A stretch of 14,673 bases of DNA from Gammaproteobacteria bacterium (GTDB lineage Bacteria > Pseudomonadota > Gammaproteobacteria > Methylococcales > UBA2780): NCBI GenBank assembly GCA_003646305.1, contig QNFJ01000029.1:1-14673 (forward strand), read 5' to 3'. Below the pieces are notes generated by a model. It made no database searches and had not been told where the DNA came from. It worked only from the letters and a program-made list of their open reading frames with translations. Position numbers and translations under genes: made by a program. Shown here in pieces: positions 6,409 to 13,425 of this stretch (position 1 is its first letter; each line of letters opens with the position of its first letter).

Positions 6409-8445
6409 ATGTCGATTGACTTGGATGATGAGATTCTGCAGGACTTCCTGGTTGAGGCTGGAGAAATTGTAGAGTTACTGGGCGAACAGCTGGTTGAGCT
6501 AGAGCAATCTCCCGAAGACTATGATCTTTTGAATGCTATTTTTAGAGGCTTCCATACTGTTAAAGGTGGAGCGGGGTTTTTGGCAATCGATCCGCTGGTC
6601 AATTTATGTCATGCGGCAGAAGATGTTTTTGACGTATTGCGAAATGGAAACCGAAAGGTCGACTCACCGCTAATGGATGTAATTCTTCAGGTCGTCGACA
6701 TTGTTAATGAGATGATGGATTTGGTTCGCTCGGGTGAAATGCCTGAAGCAGCTGATGAAGAACTTATCAGCACACTGAGGAAATATACGAAACCGGAAAG
6801 TGAAGGAGAAACAGAGGAATCTGTAGCAATAGCAACACCGGTTTCTGTAGAAACTGAGAATATTAAAGATCCTGTTGAAGAGGATTTTAAGGCAATGCTG
6901 GCAGCGGCGCAGGCTGATAATGTTGTAGGTCAGCCAGTCGCGGAATCTGGTGAAATAACAGAGGATGAATTCGAAAACTTGCTGGATGCACTGCATGGAA
7001 AGGGTGGTGCGCCTGGAAGTGAGGAAAAGGAGGTAAAACCTCCAGCTACAGAGTCAGCGTCAGGTGAAATTAGTGAGGATGAATTCGAAGCACTTCTTGA
7101 TCAGATGCACGGGAAAGGTAAGTTTGGTAAGGCTGTTCCAGATAAACCTGCTGAGCCAGAAAAGGAACTAATCAGTAAACCAGAAAAACCGGAAGAAAAA
7201 ATTACTGAAGTTGCTCAAAAGGTGAGTAAACCCGCTAAAAAGGAAAAGCTGGCCACAAAAAAAGTGGGAACACCGCCTCCGGCCGAGACGAGTATCCGAG
7301 TTGATACCCAGAGGCTGGATGACATCATGAACATGGTCGGTGAACTGGTTCTTGTCAGGAACCGGCTTGAAAGACTCAAGGCTCAGATTGATAACGAGAA
7401 TGTATCTGAAGCGATCGCGAACCTTGATGTTGTGACGGCAGACCTCCAGTTTGCGGTGATGAAAACACGTATGCAGCCCATTAAAAAGGTTTTTGGCCGG
7501 TTTCCTCGTGTTATCAGGGATATGGCAAGAGCAATGAAAAAAGAGATCAATCTCGAATTGGTTGGAGAAGAGACGGATCTGGATAAGAATCTTGTTGAGG
7601 CATTAGCCGACCCTTTGGTGCATCTAGTCAGGAATTCAGCGGATCATGGCATTGAAATGCCCGACGATAGAGAGGCGGCCGGGAAACCCAGAGCTGGAAG
7701 GGTTATTTTGACAGCATCTCAGGAAGGTGACCATATTGAACTGACCATTGAGGATGATGGTAAAGGCATGGATGCGGAATTTCTTCGTTCAAAAGTTATT
7801 GAAAAAGGGCTTATGGAGAGTGAAGCGGCTGCCAGGCTTAGTGATAAAGAATGTTACAACCTGATATTTATGCCGGGCTTCTCGACTAAAGATGTGATTT
7901 CAGATGTGTCGGGACGTGGTGTTGGAATGGACGTAGTAAAAACACGCATCGCCGAAATGAATGGCATCGTCGAGGTTGATTCGATTGAGGGAAAAGGCAG
8001 CAGGATTATTATTAAAGTCCCTCTGACACTGGCGATTATGCCAACACTAATGGTTGGCATGGAGGGGCAGTTTTTTGCTTTTCCGCTTGCCAGTGTGGTT
8101 GAAATTCTCAACCTTGATCTTCAGAAAACAAATACGGTTGACGGCCGAGAGGTGGTGCTGGTTCGGAATCAGGCGCTACCGCTCATTCATCTAAAAAGAT
8201 GGCTGGTGAAAGGCTTTTACCAGAGCGATGAACCGGTACAAGGACATGTTGTGGTGGTCAATATTGCCAATCAGCATGTTGGCTTTGTGGTTGATCAGCT
8301 TGTCGGCCAGGAAGAGGTGGTCATTAAACCATTGGGGGCGAAGTTGGAGGGCGTCAAAGGATTGGCTGGAGCAACCATTACGGGTGATGGAAAGATTGCG
8401 CTCATTCTTGATATTCCTGGTTTAATGAAATCTTATGCAGCCTAA
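6409..8445 (+). CDS. cheA: CheA, chemotaxis sensor histidine kinase
   Basis: CheA is the array kinase that passes phosphate to CheY and CheB. The 678-residue protein has P1 (about 5-125, phosphorylated His49 in FHTVKGGAGF), a long charged linker (about 126-293), P3 dimerisation (about 294-360) and P4 ATPase. P4 shows the N box HLVRNSADHGIE at 405-416, G1 EDDGKGMD at 448-455, the F box FMPGFSTKD at 487-495 and G2 GRGVGMD at 502-508. The CheW-like P5 occupies about 545-678. I see no globular P2 domain. Instead the linker carries two near-identical copies of GEIxEDEFExLLDxxHGKG (181-199 and 219-237). In Vibrio a CheA linker region (LID) binds ParP, and parC/parP are present downstream, so these copies may be that region. 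AGGAG at 6396-6400 follows the cheZ stop directly. Confidence 0.97.
   Translation: MSIDLDDEILQDFLVEAGEIVELLGEQLVELEQSPEDYDLLNAIFRGFHTVKGGAGFLAIDPLVNLCHAAEDVFDVLRNGNRKVDSPLMDVILQVVDIVNEMMDLVRSGEMPEAADEELISTLRKYTKPESEGETEESVAIATPVSVETENIKDPVEEDFKAMLAAAQADNVVGQPVAESGEITEDEFENLLDALHGKGGAPGSEEKEVKPPATESASGEISEDEFEALLDQMHGKGKFGKAVPDKPAEPEKELISKPEKPEEKITEVAQKVSKPAKKEKLATKKVGTPPPAETSIRVDTQRLDDIMNMVGELVLVRNRLERLKAQIDNENVSEAIANLDVVTADLQFAVMKTRMQPIKKVFGRFPRVIRDMARAMKKEINLELVGEETDLDKNLVEALADPLVHLVRNSADHGIEMPDDREAAGKPRAGRVILTASQEGDHIELTIEDDGKGMDAEFLRSKVIEKGLMESEAAARLSDKECYNLIFMPGFSTKDVISDVSGRGVGMDVVKTRIAEMNGIVEVDSIEGKGSRIIIKVPLTLAIMPTLMVGMEGQFFAFPLASVVEILNLDLQKTNTVDGREVVLVRNQALPLIHLKRWLVKGFYQSDEPVQGHVVVVNIANQHVGFVVDQLVGQEEVVIKPLGAKLEGVKGLAGATITGDGKIALILDIPGLMKSYAA
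6943..7119 (+). repeat. two-copy peptide repeat in the CheA linker
   Basis: Two copies of an acidic amphipathic motif lie in frame 114 bases (38 codons) apart, at about 6943-7008 and 7057-7119. They share a 15-base identical core (6961-6975 and 7075-7089) encoding EDEFE, followed by LLD and HGKG at fixed spacing. A degenerate third copy, EEDFKAML (residues 157-164), may precede them. The surrounding sequence is rich in Lys, Glu and Pro and looks disordered. Likely roles are docking of CheY/CheB in place of P2, or ParP binding. Confidence 0.75.
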
Positions 8446-8466
8446 CGACCTGATTTATACAGACCT

Positions 8467-9540
8467 ATGACTACGCGAGTATTGGTCGTTGATGATTCGG
8501 GTTTTATTCGTCGGCGCATTGTGCAAATTTTAAATGTAGAGCCTGAGCTTGAAGTGGTTGGAATGGCTGCGAATGGACAGGAAGCGATAAATCAGGCTGC
8601 TCAATTAAAACCGGATGTTATAACGATGGATGTTGAAATGCCGGTAATGGATGGTATTACTGCGGTAAAAGAGATTATGCAGCGGACACCTTGCCCTATC
8701 TTGATGTTTTCTGCATCAACTAAAGCGGGTGCGCAATCAACATTGGATGCACTTGAAGCAGGTGCAATTGATTTCTTACCGAAAGAGCTTGATCAGATTG
8801 ACCATAACAGGGAAAGAGCAGAAAACCTGTTAAGGTCTCGTGTGCGCAAAATAGGTCGTGCGGGCGTGACTTTTAAAAACAGAACATCTTTACCCAGGCG
8901 GGATTTGCAAAAGTCTGAGGTAAGGCAAAAGTTGGTTCAAAATAAAGGTGGTCAACCGATTAATAATTTGTCGCCTCGCCTGCTAGTGATTGCCGCCTCA
9001 ACAGGGGGGCCGGTGGCGATGCAGAAAGTTTTGACAGAGTTGCCTGTAAACTTTCCGTTACCCGTGCTTTTGGTGCAGCATATGCCCGCCAACTTCACGC
9101 CAAGTTTTGCTGAGCGACTAGACCGTCTTTGTAATATTGGTGTTAAAGAGGCGGTAGAGGGTGACAGACTAAAACCGGGCACAGCACTGCTCGCTCCTGG
9201 TGGAAAACAGATGATTTTGAAAAAGGTTGGTGGACAGTTCTCAATAGAAATTCGTGATAGCCGTGTGGGTGAAAATTATCAGCCTTGTGTCGACACGACA
9301 CTGGACTCGGTTGCGGAATTTTTTCCCGGAAAAGTTTTGGCGGTTGTGTTGACCGGAATGGGAACTGATGGGCGAGAAGGCTCTCGAAAGCTGAAAAAAG
9401 AGGGGTCAACAATTTGGGCTCAAGATGAACAAAGTTGCACCGTTTATGGAATGCCAAAAGCGGTTGCTGATGCGGGGTTGGTCGACAATGTTGTGGCGCT
9501 GAATAATATTGGCAACGCACTGGCACAATTAAATGGATAG
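8467..9540 (+). CDS. cheB: CheB, receptor methylesterase/glutamine deamidase
   Basis: CheB removes methyl groups from chemoreceptors when phosphorylated by CheA, giving adaptation. The 357-residue protein has an N-terminal receiver (about 3-120; Asp9-Asp10, phospho-acceptor Asp55 in TMDVEMPVMDG). A variable linker (about 125-165) leads to the methylesterase domain. The catalytic triad is visible: Ser178 in AASTGGP, His205 in QHMPANF and Asp301 in LTGMGTDG. The ATG at 8467 gives the standard N-terminus, but I see no good Shine-Dalgarno in the 21-base gap after cheA, so translation may depend on cheA. The stop overlaps motC by eight bases. The partner methyltransferase cheR is not in this window. 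Confidence 0.96.
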   Translation: MTTRVLVVDDSGFIRRRIVQILNVEPELEVVGMAANGQEAINQAAQLKPDVITMDVEMPVMDGITAVKEIMQRTPCPILMFSASTKAGAQSTLDALEAGAIDFLPKELDQIDHNRERAENLLRSRVRKIGRAGVTFKNRTSLPRRDLQKSEVRQKLVQNKGGQPINNLSPRLLVIAASTGGPVAMQKVLTELPVNFPLPVLLVQHMPANFTPSFAERLDRLCNIGVKEAVEGDRLKPGTALLAPGGKQMILKKVGGQFSIEIRDSRVGENYQPCVDTTLDSVAEFFPGKVLAVVLTGMGTDGREGSRKLKKEGSTIWAQDEQSCTVYGMPKAVADAGLVDNVVALNNIGNALAQLNG

Positions 9541-10273
9541 CTTAAGTGTTTTAGGGGTCATTATTGGGCTGGTTGCCATCCTCGGTGGAAATATGCTCGA
9601 GGGTGGGCATATTGATGCGCTGATTAATGGTCCGGCAATCGTGATTGTTATGGGTGGGACTATTGGTGCGATTTTGCTCCAGACATCCCCGTCAGTTTTT
9701 CTTCATGCGATTAAAACGCTCCATTGGGTGTTTTTCCCACCAAAAATCAGACTGAACAAAGAGATTGAGAAGGTGGTCGAGTGGAGTCAAATAGCGAGAA
9801 GAGAAGGGCTTCTTGGGCTTGAGGCCGTTGTTGGCTCAATCGATGACCCTTTCGCAAAAAAAGGACTGCAACTCCTGGTTGATGGTTGTGAGCCGGAGAT
9901 GATTCGCGAATGTCTGGAAGTCGATCTTTCTGTGAAAGAGCATCATGATATGCAGGCGGCAAAAGTTTTTGAGGCGATGGGTGGCTACTCGCCAACGATT
10001 GGCATTATTGGCGCGGTTATGGGGCTAATCCATGTAATGCAAAACCTTTCAGACCCAAGCAAGCTGGGCGCTGGTATTGCAACGGCTTTTGTCGCGACCA
10101 TTTATGGTATTGGGTTAGCAAACCTTCTATTTTTACCTGTCGCAAATAAACTAAAAGGCACGTCGCATCGTTTGGCTCAGTCACGAGAACTGGTGATCGA
10201 AGGGCTGATTTCGATTGCAGAGGGTGAGAACCCAAGAAATATTGAATTAAAACTTCAGGGTTTCCTGCTGTAG
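9533..10273 (+). CDS. motC: MotC, MotA-family stator subunit
   Basis: MotC is the MotA-type subunit of the second stator set (MotCD) known in Pseudomonas, where it powers swarming in viscous settings. The 246-residue product has four membrane segments (about 4-21, 32-52, 152-171 and 181-203). A cytoplasmic loop carries the motor-facing charges Arg89/Arg90 and Glu97 (RREGLLGLE), matching E. coli MotA Arg90 and Glu98. The proton-path prolines Pro154 (YSPTIGIIG) and Pro202 (LPVANKL) are kept. It overlaps cheB by eight bases and is followed by motD after seven bases. MotA, PomA and MotC are close, so the name MotC rests mainly on its position between cheB and the ParA-like gene. Confidence 0.92.
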   Translation: MDSLSVLGVIIGLVAILGGNMLEGGHIDALINGPAIVIVMGGTIGAILLQTSPSVFLHAIKTLHWVFFPPKIRLNKEIEKVVEWSQIARREGLLGLEAVVGSIDDPFAKKGLQLLVDGCEPEMIRECLEVDLSVKEHHDMQAAKVFEAMGGYSPTIGIIGAVMGLIHVMQNLSDPSKLGAGIATAFVATIYGIGLANLLFLPVANKLKGTSHRLAQSRELVIEGLISIAEGENPRNIELKLQGFLL

Positions 10274-10280
10274 GTTCTGA

Positions 10281-11147
10281 ATGGCCAGGCGCAAAAGATT
10301 TGTTGATGAGCCCGAAAACCATGAAAGATGGTTGATCTCTTATGCCGATTTTATAACACTTTTATTCGCATTTTTTGTCGTAATGTATTCTGTGTCATCG
10401 GTTAATGAAGGTAAATACAGAATTCTATCTGATTCTCTGGAAAACGCTTTTTCTAATCCTAAAAAGGTTATTGAACCCATTCAAATAGGAGAAATTGAGC
10501 GGACTATAAACCCCATTGAAAGTTTGATCGTCAATTCTGATAGTGGATTAGACGTTGAGGAAGAGGGTGTTGAAGGGCTGGACTCTGAACTTGAGTCAGA
10601 GAAGCTGCAGAAAATTTCGGAAAACCTTGAAGAACTGCTATCGCCCTTTATTGAAAAGGATTTAATTGAGGTTAAAAGACATGACCTGTGGGTCGAGGTG
10701 GAAATGAAGAGTAATCTTCTTTTCGAGAGTGGACGCGCAGAAGTTGCAGAGAAAGCAATTCCTCTGTTGCAGAAAGTTTCTGGGAAACTGCGAGAGTTAC
10801 CGAATCCGGTTCATGTGGAAGGGTTTACCGATAATATTCCAATCGATACCCTTGAATTTCCTTCCAACTGGGAACTTTCTGCTGCACGTGCGGCAAGTAT
10901 TGTGCACCTTTTCTCGCAGATGGGTGTTTCACCGAGCAGAATGGCTGCTATCGGATATGGAGAACACCGACCCATAGCAGACAATCGTTTTGAAGAAGGC
11001 AGAAACGAGAACAGACGTGTTGTGTTGGTTATAATGTCTAACTCAATTGCGCGTCATAAGGCGCTTCCAGATGAGCGAGCAAGATTGAATGAATCAACAC
11101 CATCGTTGCCTGGACAGGGCAGGAAAATTTTTACGGGGATTAGGTAA
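10281..11147 (+). CDS. motD: MotD, MotB-family stator subunit
   Basis: MotD is the MotB-type partner that anchors the stator to peptidoglycan. The 288-residue protein has a short basic N-terminus and one membrane helix (about 19-40) with the proton-carrying Asp23 in SYADFITLLFAFFVVMYS. An unusually acidic plug/linker (about 85-130) follows. The C-terminal OmpA-like peptidoglycan-binding domain (about 140-255) includes VEGFTDNIP, NWELSAARA, GYGEHRPIADN and NRRVVLVI. A Pro/Arg-rich tail ends the protein. The ribosome binding site is weak, suggesting coupling to motC. The start of the next gene lies only two bases after the stop. Naming as MotD rather than MotB follows from pairing with motC at this locus. 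Confidence 0.93.
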   Translation: MARRKRFVDEPENHERWLISYADFITLLFAFFVVMYSVSSVNEGKYRILSDSLENAFSNPKKVIEPIQIGEIERTINPIESLIVNSDSGLDVEEEGVEGLDSELESEKLQKISENLEELLSPFIEKDLIEVKRHDLWVEVEMKSNLLFESGRAEVAEKAIPLLQKVSGKLRELPNPVHVEGFTDNIPIDTLEFPSNWELSAARAASIVHLFSQMGVSPSRMAAIGYGEHRPIADNRFEEGRNENRRVVLVIMSNSIARHKALPDERARLNESTPSLPGQGRKIFTGIR

Positions 11148-11149
11148 GT

Positions 11150-11947
11150 ATGAAAATCTGGACAGTATCATGCCAGAAAGGTGGGGTGGGGAAAACAACG
11201 ACAGTAGTGACGCTAGGTGGTTTGTTGGCATCACGTGGTTATAAGACACTACTTGTCGATCTTGATCCTCACGGTTCCCTTACCAGCTATTTTAGGATGA
11301 ACCCAGATGCAATAGAAAAAAGTGGTTACGACCTTTTTAGGGCTGTGATGGATAAGTCAAAAGTTAATATCCATGCCTCTATTGTAGAAACAGACATTGA
11401 TGGCCTGTCGATTGTGCCGGCAGCGACAGCGATGGCAACTTTGGACAGACAGGCAGGCGGGCTAGATGGAATGGGACTCGTGATGGTAAATGCCCTGGCA
11501 CAACTATCGGAAGAGTATGATTATGTTCTGCTCGATACTCCGCCTATGTTAGGTGTTTTGCTTGTCAATGCATTAGCCGCTTGCGAGCGGTTGTTAATTC
11601 CCGTACAGACAGAATTTCTGGCCGTTAAAGGACTGGAACGCATGATGCGGACGGTGCAGATGATTAATCGTTCACGTGCACAACCGATCCCTTATACGAT
11701 AGTGCCAACGATGTATGATCAGCGGACCAGGGCCTCTATTGAAAGCCTTAACGCTCTTCGTAATCGTTATGGCCGAGAATTATGGAAAGAGGTTGTTCCC
11801 GTTGATACAAAAGTGCGGGAGGCGAGTCGCCTGGGTGTTCCCGCTTCGATTTGCATGCCAAATAGCCGGGCTGTTCATGCTTATGAAGAATTATTGGAAT
11901 CGTTATTGCATAGGAGAACAGGAAGTGTCCAAAAAATGGCAATGTAA
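11150..11947 (+). CDS. parC: ParC-type ParA ATPase for polar chemosensory arrays
   Basis: This 265-residue ParA/Soj-family ATPase has Walker A KGGVGKTT (10-17, signature Lys10), the A' motif VDLDPHGSLTSYF (Asp39) and Walker B LLDTPP (Asp129). It lacks the N-terminal helix-turn-helix of plasmid ParA. Proteins of this type in che loci (ParC in Vibrio; PA1462 in Pseudomonas aeruginosa) place and partition chemotaxis arrays at the cell poles through ParP. The DPHG variant, in place of the commoner DPQG, is what I recall for this che-linked subfamily. The gene sits two bases after motD and three before parP. No parB or parS-like site is evident, so a role in chromosome segregation is unlikely. The name ParC is by analogy and is not the topoisomerase gene. 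Confidence 0.9.
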   Translation: MKIWTVSCQKGGVGKTTTVVTLGGLLASRGYKTLLVDLDPHGSLTSYFRMNPDAIEKSGYDLFRAVMDKSKVNIHASIVETDIDGLSIVPAATAMATLDRQAGGLDGMGLVMVNALAQLSEEYDYVLLDTPPMLGVLLVNALAACERLLIPVQTEFLAVKGLERMMRTVQMINRSRAQPIPYTIVPTMYDQRTRASIESLNALRNRYGRELWKEVVPVDTKVREASRLGVPASICMPNSRAVHAYEELLESLLHRRTGSVQKMAM

Positions 11948-11950
11948 GCG

Positions 11951-12655
11951 ATGGTCTCAGAGGTTAAACCGACAAAAGAGCAGTCACGAGAAGATGAGGC
12001 GTTAGATCTCTATCTGACGGCCCTTCTGGCGGGAAACTCACCAGATTCAGCTTGCCAGGAACCGGAGCAAATATTAAGCCTCCATACCAATAATCTCGAA
12101 CAACCAGAAACAGGCCGCTCGTCCACCTTTGACAAGCCGGCAGCAGATGTCAGAAAAACTGGCAGTAGTTTGCCAGCTGAAAACCCAGATCCAGAAATGG
12201 ATCAACAACAAACTCGTCAATCAGAGAGCCGATCGTCGGAGCTGAAGCTTTTGACTCTTAAAGTTGGTGGTTTGACGCTGACTACACCACTTTCAGCTTT
12301 GTGTGGTGCCATTAGTTATCCGGGCACAATCTCCACTTTGCCAGAGCAACCTGACTGGTTTTTAGGATTGTTTCAGCATAATGGTGCCAAAATCGCCATC
12401 GCAGATATGGGGAAACTGGTTAACCATGGCCGGCAAAATTACACGCGTTCTTTATCGCTTCAGCCATACTCAACGGTTCTTCTTTTGAAAGGTGGGAAGT
12501 GGGCTGTGACCTGTGATGAAATTGGTGAAGTTATCCGGCCGTTAAATGATGAGATTCGCTGGCGAGAGCAGAGGGAGAAAATACCCTGGTTGTTAGGAAC
12601 GGTGATTAGCCCTCCTGCGGCACTTATTGATATGCGAAGTTTAATTCCTATTTAG
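11951..12655 (+). CDS. parP: ParP-like CheW-domain array-positioning protein
   Basis: The 234-residue product has a variable acidic/Pro/Gln-rich N-terminal half (1-95) and a degenerate CheW-like domain (about 97-234). In Vibrio, ParP links the ParC ATPase to CheA, and its CheW-like AIF domain integrates into the array. Here the CheW motif NLRG is replaced by FQHNG (141-145), so the conserved Arg is absent, while Trp136 in PDWFLGL is kept. A short predicted helix DEALDLYLTALLAG (15-28) is the only ordered-looking N-terminal piece and may be the ParC contact. The context (parC before, cheW after, cheA in the same run of genes) is the main support for the name. It could also be called simply a CheW-domain protein. 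Confidence 0.85.
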   Translation: MVSEVKPTKEQSREDEALDLYLTALLAGNSPDSACQEPEQILSLHTNNLEQPETGRSSTFDKPAADVRKTGSSLPAENPDPEMDQQQTRQSESRSSELKLLTLKVGGLTLTTPLSALCGAISYPGTISTLPEQPDWFLGLFQHNGAKIAIADMGKLVNHGRQNYTRSLSLQPYSTVLLLKGGKWAVTCDEIGEVIRPLNDEIRWREQREKIPWLLGTVISPPAALIDMRSLIPI

Positions 12656-12744
12656 GAAGTGCCGCTGACAAACGAGGGAGATAGACTATCTTTAACCTAA
12701 ATTATCACGAATTGCGTTTTCGAAGAGTTTAAGGGCGATAGAAC

Positions 12745-13218
12745 ATGAGTGAAGAAGAGAGCAACGAAGAACCCGTTATTCAATGGGTAACCTTCCGACT
12801 GGCTGATGAAAAATATGGAATCAATGTGATGCAGGTACAGGAAGTACTTCGTATTACGGAGATAGCACCCGTCCCAGGTGCACCTGATGAAGTTGTTGGT
12901 ATTATTAATTTGCGTGGCAATGTTGTAACGGTTCTTAACACTCGGAATCGCTTTGGTTTGGGGCCAAAAGAGTTGGATGATGCTTCCAGGATTATCGTTA
13001 TTGAGTCTGGGGGACAAGTTGTAGGAATTTTGGTTGATAGTGTTTCTGAAGTCGTTGATCTCTACGATTCAGATATTGAGTTGGCGCCGAATGTTGGTAA
13101 TAAAGAAAACGCTAAATATATACAAGGTGTTTGTAGTCGAGATGGTCAGTTGTTAATACTAGTTGACCTGAACCGGTTTCTCAGTGACGATGAAAGCGGT
13201 GAAATGGAACTGTTTTAA
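12745..13218 (+). CDS. cheW: CheW, receptor-kinase coupling protein
   Basis: CheW joins chemoreceptors to CheA in the array. The 157-residue product is a single CheW domain (about 10-150) with the core motif GIINLRGNVVTVLNTRNRFGL (52-72, including NLRG with Arg57, equivalent to the conserved E. coli Arg62) and GILVDSVSEVV (94-104). N- and C-terminal tails are acidic (EEESNEE; DDESGEMELF). AAGGG at 12731-12735 precedes the ATG. It stands 89 bases after parP; that gap contains an 11-base palindrome GATAGACTATC (12680-12690) but no promoter I can defend. Confidence 0.97.
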   Translation: MSEEESNEEPVIQWVTFRLADEKYGINVMQVQEVLRITEIAPVPGAPDEVVGIINLRGNVVTVLNTRNRFGLGPKELDDASRIIVIESGGQVVGILVDSVSEVVDLYDSDIELAPNVGNKENAKYIQGVCSRDGQLLILVDLNRFLSDDESGEMELF

Positions 13219-13255
13219 TCAGAGTTTAGAAAACAGCGCCTCTTTTTCAGCTTTT

Positions 13256-13261
13256 AGGAGG
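13256..13261 (+). promoter_or_regulatory. perfect Shine-Dalgarno for the 51-residue ORF
   Basis: AGGAGG lies eight bases before the TTG at 13270, the optimal spacing. The in-frame GTG at 13264 is only two bases away, too close to be used. This is the strongest ribosome binding site in the downstream half of the window, yet it serves no ATG. Confidence 0.7.
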
Positions 13262-13269
13262 TAGTGGAT

Positions 13270-13425
13270 TTGGAAATTAAACCATTAGTACCTACGTGGC
13301 CATCTCGCCCAACGGATAAAGTGATAAAAGAGAAAGAGAAACCCGCTTCGGAACAAAAGGATGCAGAAGAAAAAGAGGATACAAATGATGATGACGGCCC
13401 CCCTCATATTGATGAATATGCATGA
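13270..13425 (+). CDS. small charged protein of unknown function (51 residues)
   Basis: I do not recognise this protein. It is a 51-codon frame starting at TTG, chosen because AGGAGG sits eight bases upstream. The N-terminus is Pro-rich (EIKPLVPTWPSRP). The middle is highly charged (Lys/Glu/Asp repeats, about 16-42) and the end is GPPHIDEYA. There is no signal peptide or membrane segment, and the composition suggests an unstructured protein or one folding on a partner. It fills the gap between cheW and the DUF2802 gene, and its TGA overlaps the next ATG as ATGA. The overlap and strong ribosome site argue that it is translated. It may serve mainly to couple translation into the downstream gene. 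Confidence 0.65.
   Translation: MEIKPLVPTWPSRPTDKVIKEKEKPASEQKDAEEKEDTNDDDGPPHIDEYA

Noticed and set aside
6670..6996. 108-codon open frame antisense to cheA
   Set aside because: Residue content is erratic with no recognisable domain, and it lies wholly within a well-supported CheA frame.
9143..9526. 127-codon open frame antisense to cheB
   Set aside because: It is the reverse shadow of the conserved methylesterase domain and has no credible ribosome site or family resemblance.
11150..11947. Plasmid or chromosome partition (parA) gene indicating a replicon border
   Set aside because: No parB and no parS repeats; a CheW-like gene follows and che/mot genes precede it, so it is the chemotaxis-linked ParC type.
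12645..12658. Inverted repeat TTCCTATTTAGGAA at the parP stop as terminator
   Set aside because: The stem is six A/T-rich pairs with a two-base loop and no T run follows. It also overlaps the stop codon; chance is likely.
13239..13261. Hairpin CCTC/GAGG hiding the ribosome site of the 51-residue ORF
   Set aside because: Only four base pairs with a 15-base loop, too weak to support.
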